A stretch of 64,000 nucleotides of DNA from Hyphomicrobiaceae bacterium (GTDB lineage: Bacteria > Pseudomonadota > Alphaproteobacteria > Rhizobiales > Devosiaceae): NCBI GenBank assembly GCA_020638095.1, contig JACKJF010000004.1:434001-498000 (forward strand), in the 5' to 3' direction. Below, piece by piece: positions 56,792 to 64,000 of the stretch. The position numbers and the translations under genes were made by a program. The notes under the pieces are model-generated. The model was not told the origin of the DNA. It worked only from the letters and a program-made list of their open reading frames with translations, and did no database searches. Numbering within the stretch: the first letter of the stretch is position 1; each line of letters starts with the position of its first letter.

Positions 56792-58276
56792 CTACCACCA
56801 TTTTTCCGGGGAGAACTCGCCGCCCGCCGATCGTTCGATCACCCGCCCGGCAGCGAAAAGCGTTTCCTCATCGAACGGCTTGCCGATCAGCTGCAGACCG
56901 AGCGGCAGCCCGCGATGGTCCTTGCCCGCCGGCACTGCGATGCCCGGCAAACCGGCCATGTTGACCGTGACGGTGAACACGTCGTTGAGGTACATCTTGA
57001 CCGGATCGGCATTCATGTCCTGGTCGGCAATGCCAAACGCGGCGGAAGGCGTAGCCGGCGTCAGGATGGCGTCGACCCCATCCGCGAAGGCGCGTTCGAA
57101 ATCACGCTTGATCAGCGTTCTGACTTTCTGCGCCCGCACATAGTAGGCGTCATAGTAGCCCGCCGACAGCACGTAGGTGCCGATCATCACCCGCCGCTTG
57201 ACCTCTCGCCCGAAGCCCTTGGCGCGGGTCAGTTCGTACATGTCGGTAATGTCCTTGCCGCTGACCCGAAGCCCGTATTTGACCCCGTCATAGCGGGCGA
57301 GGTTGGACGACGCCTCGGCCGGCGCGACGATGTAATAGGCCGGCAGCGCATATTTCGTGTGCGGCAGGGAAATGTCCTTGACCGTCGCACCCTCGGCCTT
57401 CAGCCATTCGAGTCCCTGCTGCCAGAGCGTTTCGATCTCTTCGGGCATACCGTCCATGCGATATTCGCGCGGCACGCCGATGGTCAGCCCTTTCACGCCG
57501 CGTTCGACGGCGGCGGCAAAATCGGGGACCGCAATTTCGGCGCTGGTCGAATCCATCGGGTCGAACCCGGCCATCGAGGTCAGCATGATCGCTGCATCTT
57601 CGACCGTCCGGGCAATCGGCCCAGCCTGATCGAGCGACGAGGCGAAGGCCACGATCCCCCAGCGCGAGCAACGCCCATAGGTCGGCTTGATCCCGACCGT
57701 GCCGGTAAAGGCCGCCGGCTGGCGGATGGACCCGCCGGTATCGGTCGCGGTCGCCCCCGCACAAAGCCAGGCCGAAACCGCCGCGGCCGAGCCGCCCGAC
57801 GACCCGCCGGGCACCAGATCCTGATTGGACCCGGCCGCCCGCCAGGGATTGACCACCGGGCCATAGTGCGAGGTCTCGTTCGATGAGCCCATGGCGAACT
57901 CGTCCATGTTGAGCTTGCCGAGCATCACCGCGCCGTCGTTCCAAAGGTTCTGCGTGACGTGCGACTCATATTCTGGCTTGAAATCATCGAGCACGTGGCT
58001 CGCCGCCTGGGTGTGGACGTGTTTGGTCGCGAACAGGTCCTTGATCCCGAGCGGCACGCCTTCGAGCGGCCGCGCATCGCGGCTGTTGAGGCGATGATCG
58101 CTTTGTTCGGCCATTTCGCGCGCCTGCTGCGCGGTAACCTCGATGAAGGCGTTGAGCTTCGGATTGGCCTTCTCGATGGCGCCGAGATAGGCCTCGGTCA
58201 CCTCGAGCGCCGAGAAATCACGATTGCTGAGGCCATCGCGGGTCGCCGCGAGGCTGAGCTTGGTCAGATCGGTCAC
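56792..58276 (-). CDS. gatA: aspartyl/glutamyl-tRNA amidotransferase subunit A
   Basis: The glutaminase subunit of GatCAB, freeing ammonia for the amidation of Glu-tRNA-Gln. The 494-residue amidase-signature protein keeps the Ser-cisSer-Lys triad: Lys79 in PLGIKDLF, Ser159 in VPGGSSGGS and Ser183 in DTGGSIRQP. The stop of the upstream secreted-protein gene overlaps its start by four bases. Confidence 0.96.
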   Translation of the reverse strand: MTDLTKLSLAATRDGLSNRDFSALEVTEAYLGAIEKANPKLNAFIEVTAQQAREMAEQSDHRLNSRDARPLEGVPLGIKDLFATKHVHTQAASHVLDDFKPEYESHVTQNLWNDGAVMLGKLNMDEFAMGSSNETSHYGPVVNPWRAAGSNQDLVPGGSSGGSAAAVSAWLCAGATATDTGGSIRQPAAFTGTVGIKPTYGRCSRWGIVAFASSLDQAGPIARTVEDAAIMLTSMAGFDPMDSTSAEIAVPDFAAAVERGVKGLTIGVPREYRMDGMPEEIETLWQQGLEWLKAEGATVKDISLPHTKYALPAYYIVAPAEASSNLARYDGVKYGLRVSGKDITDMYELTRAKGFGREVKRRVMIGTYVLSAGYYDAYYVRAQKVRTLIKRDFERAFADGVDAILTPATPSAAFGIADQDMNADPVKMYLNDVFTVTVNMAGLPGIAVPAGKDHRGLPLGLQLIGKPFDEETLFAAGRVIERSAGGEFSPEKWW

Positions 58277-58701
58277 TGTGGCAATTCTTCCAGGTCGTTG
58301 CAGCGCGTGTAGATTTGGCTCCCCCAGTTCCCATCGACGCCGTACGCGGCATCTTCGGCGAGCTTCCAGACCGAGGTGAGCGTGATCGAACTCTCGTCGA
58401 AGGTCCTGAGCGAGATGAGATCGGGGAAGGGTTCCCCCGGATATTCGCAGAACGCGGTGATGACAAGCGCATCCCCACCCGCAGCGGGCTTGCTGTCGAG
58501 AAACTCGCAGCCGAATTCGTTGGCGTTGATGCCGTCCTTCAGCGTCAGCGTCAGAAAGTCATGTTCGAACAGCGCCTGCGCACCTTCCTTTTTCAGCCAT
58601 CCGCATCCCTGCGGGTCGCTGACAAATACCCCGTCGAACGGTCCGGCCAATGCCGAAGACGCCCACAATGCGACGGTCAACATCAATGCCAGACGTTTCA
58701 A
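58273..58701 (-). CDS. small secreted protein in the gat unit
   Basis: A 142-residue exported protein with a signal peptide ending at SSALAGPF and a mature part with four or five Cys (GCGW, FGCEFL, TAFCEYP, TRCNDL), possibly forming disulfides. The family is not recognised. It overlaps gatA by four bases and the GNAT gene by four, so it is translated as part of the gat unit. Confidence 0.78.
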   Translation of the reverse strand: MKRLALMLTVALWASSALAGPFDGVFVSDPQGCGWLKKEGAQALFEHDFLTLTLKDGINANEFGCEFLDSKPAAGGDALVITAFCEYPGEPFPDLISLRTFDESSITLTSVWKLAEDAAYGVDGNWGSQIYTRCNDLEELPQ

Positions 58702-59183
58702 GATAGGGTCTCCTCACTGACCAGTTTTCGTTCGTAGAACGCCGACCACCCGCTGTCCGGGTAGTCGAGAAACGCGCCGCAGCGCACAAACCCCGACCGC
58801 TCATAAAGCCGCCATGCCGGCTCGAAACCCGGCGCCTCGCCGGTTTCAAGCTTGAGGACGTTCAAGCCCTTGCTACGCGCCAACAATTCGAGCTCATCGA
58901 GCAGTTTGCGCCCCACCCGCTGACCGCGCACTTCTGGAAGCGTGTACATGCGTTTGACTTCCCCGAGACCGTCCCCATGCACCTTGAGCGAGGCCATGCC
59001 CACCGCCCGGCCGCTTTCATCCCGGGCAACCAGGACCGTTGTATGAGGTTCGGCCATCTGCTCGACCGTCATCTGGAACTGGAATTCCGGCGGCGACAGG
59101 GGCCGGAGATAAGCGTTGAGTTCGGCCACGAAACGGCGCACGTCGTCCTGCAGCGGCGTCTCCGGGGCAATCGTCACGGTCAT
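58698..59183 (-). CDS. GNAT-family acetyltransferase
   Basis: A 161-residue N-acetyltransferase with MYTLPEVRGQRVGRKLLDELE, the CoA-binding V-R-G-x-R-x-G loop, and a C-terminal YERSGFVRCGAF. The acceptor is unknown. It abuts gatC and overlaps the following gene. Confidence 0.87.
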   Translation of the reverse strand: MTVTIAPETPLQDDVRRFVAELNAYLRPLSPPEFQFQMTVEQMAEPHTTVLVARDESGRAVGMASLKVHGDGLGEVKRMYTLPEVRGQRVGRKLLDELELLARSKGLNVLKLETGEAPGFEPAWRLYERSGFVRCGAFLDYPDSGWSAFYERKLVSEETLS

Positions 59184-59471
59184 CTATTCGACCACCTTCG
59201 GCACCATGAAGAAATTGTCTTCGCTGAGTGGCGCATTCGAAACGATCCGCTCGGCATGCCCGCCGGCCGTCACTTTGTCTTCCCGCTGGCGCAGGGCCAT
59301 CGGGGTCACCGATGTCATCGGCTCGACGCCCGATACATCGACCTCGTCGAGCTGCTCGACGAAGCCGAGAATGGCGTTGAGCTCGCTCTGGTAGCCGGCA
59401 ACTTCGCTTTCTTCGACGCGAATGCGCGCCAGTCGCCCGATTCGTCTCACGGTGTCGGCGTCAACGGCCAT
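59184..59471 (-). CDS. gatC: aspartyl/glutamyl-tRNA amidotransferase subunit C
   Basis: A 95-residue subunit that stabilises the GatA-GatB complex, beginning [17 protein letters not shown] and containing [19 protein letters not shown] and the acidic end [10 protein letters not shown]. The ATG at 59471 gives the family length. It heads the minus-strand gat unit. Confidence 0.95.
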   Translation of the reverse strand: MAVDADTVRRIGRLARIRVEESEVAGYQSELNAILGFVEQLDEVDVSGVEPMTSVTPMALRQREDKVTAGGHAERIVSNAPLSEDNFFMVPKVVE

Positions 59472-59574
59472 CGAAGTTCTCCAGATATGCACTCAGGTGG
59501 GTCGGCCAGCTTCTAGCAGCGCCGCGAAGGGCTGCGCAACCTGATTGAAGCGCGAGCCGCAGCGAAACCTGGCT

Positions 59575-60135
59575 CTAGAGCTCGAGTCCGAGTGCTGGCT
59601 CCAGAACCTGCATCGGGACCCCCTCTCCCGCTTTGGCGAGATCAGCCCAGTTGGCCTCGTTCAATCCGGCGACCGCGATGAGGAAAAGCCGGACCCTTCC
59701 CCCGCGCGCCAACCGCTTGACCAGCCCAAGAATGGTCTGGTCGATCTTGAAGATCAGAACCGCGCCGTCGCGCATATGGTGTGGCCAGTCGCCGGGTGCT
59801 TCGGTCACGTCGCCATCGGCCGCACCCAGTATGACGAGCGGCGTTTCCCCCTCGCCTTCGACGACAATGTCGGCTTCCCCGAGGCGCGCCACGACCAGGG
59901 AAAGCCCATCCGCTTCCTCGTCCATTTCATCGATCAGGCGCCTGGGCGCGGGCCGATCGAAGCCGGAGGTCAGAAACGGTGGAAGATCGGCCAGAGCTGA
60001 TTCAAACACGCGGTCGCTGCCGCCGACGATTTCATGCCGGTCGAACTGTTGGTCCGCGCTTCCCGGGAAGAAGGCAACGATCTGCCCGCTCGCCTGAATG
60101 CGCAGCGCGCGCCCGCCAAACCAGGTGATTTTCAC
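59575..60135 (-). CDS. metallohydrolase-fold-like protein without metal motif
   Basis: A 186-residue protein starting at a GTG (60135; GGAGA upstream). The first residues VKITWFGGRALRIQ are like the opening strand of UPF0173/MBL-type hydrolases, but the HxHxDH metal motif is absent, so a catalytic role is doubtful. Possibly a degenerate or alternative member; I do not recognise a specific family. It is divergent from ruvX. Confidence 0.6.
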   Translation of the reverse strand: MKITWFGGRALRIQASGQIVAFFPGSADQQFDRHEIVGGSDRVFESALADLPPFLTSGFDRPAPRRLIDEMDEEADGLSLVVARLGEADIVVEGEGETPLVILGAADGDVTEAPGDWPHHMRDGAVLIFKIDQTILGLVKRLARGGRVRLFLIAVAGLNEANWADLAKAGEGVPMQVLEPALGLEL

Positions 60136-60244
60136 GATTGGTCTCCGGTCAAAATTTCTTGGACAATTGACCGCCGCAGCAGGAAAACGCAAGGCGCGCC
60201 GCCTTCCAGGTTGAATTTGCCGCGCAACTGTGGCTCCTGACGCC

Positions 60245-60712
60245 ATGGCCACAGAACTCCCGATCAACGATCTTTCTCCGCTGCCGCAGTCCGGCAAACT
60301 GTTTGGGCTAGACCTCGGCACAAAGACGATCGGCATCGCCATATCCGACGGGCTTCGCCTCAGCGCCACGCCGCTCGAAACCATACGGCGCACGAAGTTT
60401 TCTGCCGACGCAGACGCACTGATCAGACTGATCGACCAAAACCAGATCGTTGGCCTCGTCCTTGGGCTGCCCATCAATATGGACGGCTCGGAAGGACCGC
60501 GTGCTCAGTCGACCCGCGCCTTCGCCCGCAACTTCGCTAGCCGAAAGCCGATCCCGATCGCGTTCTGGGACGAGCGGCTTTCGACCTCCGCCGTTACGCG
60601 GACCCTCATCGAGGCGGATACGTCACGCGCCAGACGCGCCGAAGTCGTCGACAAACTGGCAGCGAGCTACATTCTTCAGGTGGCCCTCGACCGGCTGTCC
60701 CACGGCGTCTAA
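60245..60712 (+). CDS. ruvX: RuvX/YqgF Holliday-junction-resolvase-fold protein
   Basis: A 155-residue RNase H-fold nuclease of the YqgF family, needed in bacteria for 16S rRNA maturation. Motifs: GLDLGTKTIGIAISDG (Asp), LVLGLPINMDGSEGPRAQ (Glu), IAFWDERLSTSAV and DKLAASYIL. The ATG at 60245 was chosen; a GTG at 60230 is possible. Confidence 0.93.
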   Translation: MATELPINDLSPLPQSGKLFGLDLGTKTIGIAISDGLRLSATPLETIRRTKFSADADALIRLIDQNQIVGLVLGLPINMDGSEGPRAQSTRAFARNFASRKPIPIAFWDERLSTSAVTRTLIEADTSRARRAEVVDKLAASYILQVALDRLSHGV

Positions 60713-60755
60713 GGTGCGGCTCCCTTCCTGACGTCGTTTCCCCGGTTTTCGTTCA

Positions 60756-61694
60756 ATGCTGTCCGTATTCGCCAGTCTTCTGCCTGTGTTCATCCTCATT
60801 GCCGGCGGGTTTGCCCTGCGGAAATCCGGCATCATTTCCGCCGAAAACTGGCGCGGCGTTGAACTGGTCTGCTTCTACGTCCTCTTTCCCGCCCTGCTCA
60901 TCACCGTTCTCGCCGATTCGACGCTCACCTTTGGTGAAGCGGCACCGTTCGCGCTCACTCTGTTGATCGTCATCCTCATCATGAGTTTCGGCGCATGGCT
61001 CGCGCGAAAGCCCCTCAACCGGCTGATCGGCATGGAGGGCCCTGCCTACACCACCTTCTTTCAGACGGTCACGAGATGGCACGGATTCATCGCGCTCGCG
61101 GTCGTTGGCAAACTCTATGGAGACGCCGGATTGGCAGTGCTGGCCGTCGCATTCGCCGTGATGGTGCCGATTCTCAACGTCCTCAACATCCTCGTTCTGG
61201 CAACCTATGCGGCCCACAAGCCGGCCTCGCTGAGCCTGATCGCACGAACTGTTCTCCGAAATCCGCTGATCTGGGGCATCGTGATCGGACTGATCATCCG
61301 TTTTTCCGGACTGCAGCTTCCCGAAATCGCAAAGACCACGCTCAATCTGGCGGGTGACGGCGCCCTCGGCGTCTCACTCCTCGCGCTCGGCGCGGGCCTG
61401 AGCTGGAAAGCCGCCCGAACGGCGGGTCGCGAAGTGCTGCTTGCCAGTGTCGTAAAGCTGATCGTCACGCCGATTCTCGCCGGTCTCGTCGCGCTTGCCT
61501 TTGGCGTCTCTGGCAGCTGGTACGTCATTGCCATCATCGCATCGGCGGTTCCCACCGCCGTAAACGGTTACGTTCTGGCGCGTACCATGGGCGGCGATGC
61601 CGAACTCTACGCCGCCACGACAACCGCGCAGGTCGTCATATCTTTTTTGACCATGCCCTTTTTCATCTGGATAGCGATGTTGATCAGCGGCTGA
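60756..61694 (+). CDS. AEC-family transporter
   Basis: A 312-residue auxin efflux carrier family protein with about ten helices in two inverted five-helix halves. The substrate is unknown, but bacterial members carry malate or malonate. It starts 43 bases after ruvX. Confidence 0.88.
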   Translation: MLSVFASLLPVFILIAGGFALRKSGIISAENWRGVELVCFYVLFPALLITVLADSTLTFGEAAPFALTLLIVILIMSFGAWLARKPLNRLIGMEGPAYTTFFQTVTRWHGFIALAVVGKLYGDAGLAVLAVAFAVMVPILNVLNILVLATYAAHKPASLSLIARTVLRNPLIWGIVIGLIIRFSGLQLPEIAKTTLNLAGDGALGVSLLALGAGLSWKAARTAGREVLLASVVKLIVTPILAGLVALAFGVSGSWYVIAIIASAVPTAVNGYVLARTMGGDAELYAATTTAQVVISFLTMPFFIWIAMLISG

Positions 61695-61787
61695 ACTGAG
61701 TGCCGGCTGCACCGTTTTTGCCGCGGCAAGACTTGCGCTTTGCCGTTTGCTTGGGTAAGCCCCGCCCAATCAGCCAGGACCCGCGAC

Positions 61788-62774
61788 ATGGCCACGCCAG
61801 ATTCGGACGAAACCGTACGAACAAGCGCCGAGCCTGATTCATTTCCGCCGTTCCGGCACCGCCACCTTCTCGGCATTTCCCAGCTCAACCCCTTCGAAAT
61901 TGTCGATCTGCTAGATCGTGCCGAGCGCATGGTTCCGATTTCGCGCCAGCCGCGCAAAACGCTGCCAACGCTCAGTGGAAAGACCCAGATCAATCTTTTT
62001 TTCGAGAACTCCACCCGCACGCTCGCTTCGTTCGAGATTGCCGGCAAGCGCCTCGGCGCGCTCGTTTCCAACATGTCGGTCAAAACCTCTTCGGTCGCCA
62101 AGGGCGAAACCCTTATCGACACGGCCGCGACCCTCAATGCCATGCAGCCGGATGTGATTGTCGTCCGGCATGGCTCGTCCGGCGCCGTGGAGCTTTTGAG
62201 CCAGAAGGTCGGCTGCTCCGTTATCAATGCCGGCGACGGCACGCACGAACATCCGACGCAAGCCCTTCTCGACGCCCTGACCATTCGACGCCACAAGGGC
62301 CGCCTCAACGGCCTGACCGTGGCCATATGTGGTGATATTGCCAATTCGCGCGTCGCCCGGTCGAATTTGCTGCTTCTAGGCGCAATGCAGGCCAGAACCC
62401 GCGTTGTCGCGCCCAAATCGCTCCTGCCCGCCGGCATCGAACAGATGGCGAGCGAAGTGCACACCGACATGCGCGAAGGGCTGAAAGATGCCGATGTCGT
62501 CATGATGCTCCGGCTCCAGCGCGAGCGCGTGTCGGAAACCATGACCCCGTCCGTGCGCGAGTATTTCCATTTCTTCGGCCTCGATGAGGAGAAACTTTCC
62601 TGGGCAAAACCCGACGCTCTTGTCATGCATCCAGGCCCGATGAACCGGGGCGTTGAAATCGATCCCGGTGTCGCCGACGGACCGCATTCGGTCATCACCG
62701 AACAGGTCGAAATGGGCGTCGCCGTGCGCATGGCCGTGCTCGATGCGCTCGTCGCCAACAAGGCGAACGAATGA
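61788..62774 (+). CDS. pyrB: aspartate carbamoyltransferase catalytic chain
   Basis: Condenses carbamoyl phosphate and aspartate in pyrimidine synthesis. The 328-residue chain has STRT at 75-78 in the [12 protein letters not shown] loop, [12 protein letters not shown], and [15 protein letters not shown] plus [11 protein letters not shown]. It has an N-terminal extension of about 20 residues, like the class A enzymes that need a PyrC-like partner. The pyrC' start overlaps its end. Confidence 0.95.
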   Translation: MATPDSDETVRTSAEPDSFPPFRHRHLLGISQLNPFEIVDLLDRAERMVPISRQPRKTLPTLSGKTQINLFFENSTRTLASFEIAGKRLGALVSNMSVKTSSVAKGETLIDTAATLNAMQPDVIVVRHGSSGAVELLSQKVGCSVINAGDGTHEHPTQALLDALTIRRHKGRLNGLTVAICGDIANSRVARSNLLLLGAMQARTRVVAPKSLLPAGIEQMASEVHTDMREGLKDADVVMMLRLQRERVSETMTPSVREYFHFFGLDEEKLSWAKPDALVMHPGPMNRGVEIDPGVADGPHSVITEQVEMGVAVRMAVLDALVANKANE

Positions 62775-64000
62775 TGCAGCGCAAGTTGATCGTCAAAAAT
62801 GCCCGCATCGTTGACCCCGCATCTGGCCGGGACGCGCCCGGTTCCCTGCTGGTCGAAGATGGCCGGATCGCAAGTCTGTCGAACTCGCCCGCTGAACCGG
62901 CGCCCGAAGGCGCCGAAGTCGTCGACGCCAAGGGGATGCTGCTTGCGCCGGGACTGGTCGACATGCGTGTTTTCGTCGGCGAGCCGGGCTACGAATATCG
63001 CGAGACCCTGAAAAGCGCCGGCAAGGCCGCGGCCGCTGGCGGGGTCACGACATTCGTCGCCATGCCCGACACCGACCCCGTGCTTGACGACATTGCGCTT
63101 GTCGAATTCATCGCCCGCCGCGCCCGCAGCGAAGCCGCCGTCAATGTTCGCCCTTCCGCAGCGCTGACCCGCGGCCTCATGGGCGAAGAAATCACCGAAT
63201 ATGGCCTGCTCAAACAGTCCGGCGCCGTCTGCCTGACCGACGGCAAGAAATCGATCCAGTCGAGCGGGGTCCTCCGTGCCGCCTTCACCTATGCCGCCAG
63301 CTTCGACATGCCGGTCGTCCACCACACGGTCGACTATGGCCTGCGCGGTCAAGGCGTCATGAACGAAGGTCTTTTTGCCACCACTTTGGGCCTGAAGGGC
63401 ATTCCGCGCGAGGCGGAGACCGTCCCCCTCGCCCGCGACCTGCAATTGGCGGCACTGACAGGCGTTCGTTATCACGCCGCCCAGATTTCGACCGCCACAT
63501 CCGCGGACCTTGTCGCCGCGGCAAAGGCCAGCAACGCGCGCGTCAGCGCCGGAGCGTCGGTCAACAATCTGTCGCTCAACGAGCTCGACGTCGGTTCCTA
63601 CCGCACCTTCTTCAAGCTCTCGCCGCCGCTCAGGGCCGAAGCCGACCGGCTCGCCATGGTCGAGGCGCTGAAGAACGACATCCTCGACACCATCCATTCG
63701 GCACACGACCCGCAGGACTCCGAAGGCAAGCGCCAGCCCTTCGCCGACGCCAAGAACGGTGCGATCGGCCTCGAAACCCTGCTCGCCGCCGCCCTCCGGC
63801 TGGTGCATGATGGTTCGGTGCCCCTGCTGACCGTCCTTCGGGCGATGACGTCGCGTCCTGCAGAGCTGCTCGGACTCGAGGCTGGGCGTCTGGTTGTTGG
63901 GGCGCCTGCCGATTTCATCCTGGTCAACCTCGACTATCCCTGGACCTACGAAGAAAGCGCCATCCGCTCGCGGTCCAAAAATACGCCGTTTGAAGGCGCG
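62771..64000 (+). CDS. pyrC': dihydroorotase-like, probably inactive PyrC' subunit (3' end missing)
   Basis: The first 410 residues of a dihydroorotase homologue overlapping pyrB by four bases (ATGA); it runs off the window. Active dihydroorotases have PGLVDxHxHxREP; here the HxH is replaced by Arg66 and Phe68 ([10 protein letters not shown]). The second metal His is replaced by Gln238 (HAAQISTA), and the catalytic Asp position reads IHSAH (308-312). It is therefore probably the structural PyrC' (PyrX) partner of PyrB, with an active PyrC elsewhere. Confidence 0.9.
   Translation, partial: MMQRKLIVKNARIVDPASGRDAPGSLLVEDGRIASLSNSPAEPAPEGAEVVDAKGMLLAPGLVDMRVFVGEPGYEYRETLKSAGKAAAAGGVTTFVAMPDTDPVLDDIALVEFIARRARSEAAVNVRPSAALTRGLMGEEITEYGLLKQSGAVCLTDGKKSIQSSGVLRAAFTYAASFDMPVVHHTVDYGLRGQGVMNEGLFATTLGLKGIPREAETVPLARDLQLAALTGVRYHAAQISTATSADLVAAAKASNARVSAGASVNNLSLNELDVGSYRTFFKLSPPLRAEADRLAMVEALKNDILDTIHSAHDPQDSEGKRQPFADAKNGAIGLETLLAAALRLVHDGSVPLLTVLRAMTSRPAELLGLEAGRLVVGAPADFILVNLDYPWTYEESAIRSRSKNTPFEGA

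Noticed and set aside
61607..63808. A 733-codon minus-strand open frame opposite pyrB and pyrC'
   Set aside because: It covers two conserved genes in antisense and has low-complexity shadow composition.
1..64000. tRNA or rRNA genes
   Set aside because: The longer gaps were scanned by eye for clover-leaf signatures (TTCRANYC, terminal CCA) and none was convincing.

Overview
The window reads as chromosomal DNA of an alphaproteobacterium in the Hyphomicrobiales (Rhizobiales), possibly a Devosia/Pelagibacterium-type organism (inference from gene order and codon use, not from a marker gene). Supporting signs are the order NDUFA12 - DUF2155 - aat - accC - accB, an RNase E with a long acidic insertion in its S1 domain, a B12-dependent class II ribonucleotide reductase, GatCAB genes, a Hda-Ppk-Ppx-Rnd-AspS cluster, a pyrB followed by a catalytically dead PyrC homologue, and a Rhizobiales-type intergenic repeat. 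It is mostly ordinary housekeeping DNA, densely packed and GC-rich.

Layout. 1-8.4 kb: the end of an alpha/beta hydrolase, tyrS, a large AsmA-like envelope protein, an unusual Bcp peroxiredoxin, an M23 peptidase and prfB with a programmed frameshift. 8.4-12.2 kb: mrcA and amiC (cell wall), read on the minus strand toward prfB. 12.9-19.7 kb: rne, a DsbA-like oxidoreductase, accBC, aat and a YjbR protein. 19.8-21.4 kb (minus): DUF2155, the complex I accessory subunit NDUFA12 and a stand-alone receiver protein. 21.7-25.8 kb: nrdJ behind two NrdR boxes. 25.85-27.96 kb: the one accessory-looking stretch, AT-richer, with hairpins, a candidate minus-strand structured RNA, two small-protein genes, and a GIY-YIG nuclease gene between two homologous REP-containing direct repeats. 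28-36.7 kb: small DUF genes, an aldo/keto reductase, a SleB-type lipoprotein, a RecD-like helicase and AMP nucleosidase. 36.7-49.5 kb: malic enzyme, an EAL phosphodiesterase, aspS, rnd, then ppx, ppk, hda and an AI-2E family permease. 49.6-51.3 kb: purMN. 51.3-59.5 kb: two transporters and a long minus-strand gatC...gatA...gatB run with interleaved small genes. 59.6-64 kb: a possible metallohydrolase-fold protein, ruvX, an AEC transporter, pyrB and the start of pyrC'.

Functional links. The gat genes, aspS, tyrS, prfB and aat cover tRNA charging, termination and N-degron tagging. MrcA, AmiC, the M23 peptidase, the SleB lipoprotein and the AsmA-like protein act in the envelope. NrdJ, PurMN, PyrB/PyrC' and AMP nucleosidase belong to nucleotide metabolism. 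Hda and PpK/Ppx connect replication control and polyphosphate in one transcription unit.

The best candidate for something new is the REP-flanked GIY-YIG unit at about 26.85-27.83 kb, together with the neighbouring small-protein pair and candidate RNA at 26.2-26.85 kb. No tRNA, rRNA, complete insertion sequence, prophage or CRISPR array was found.
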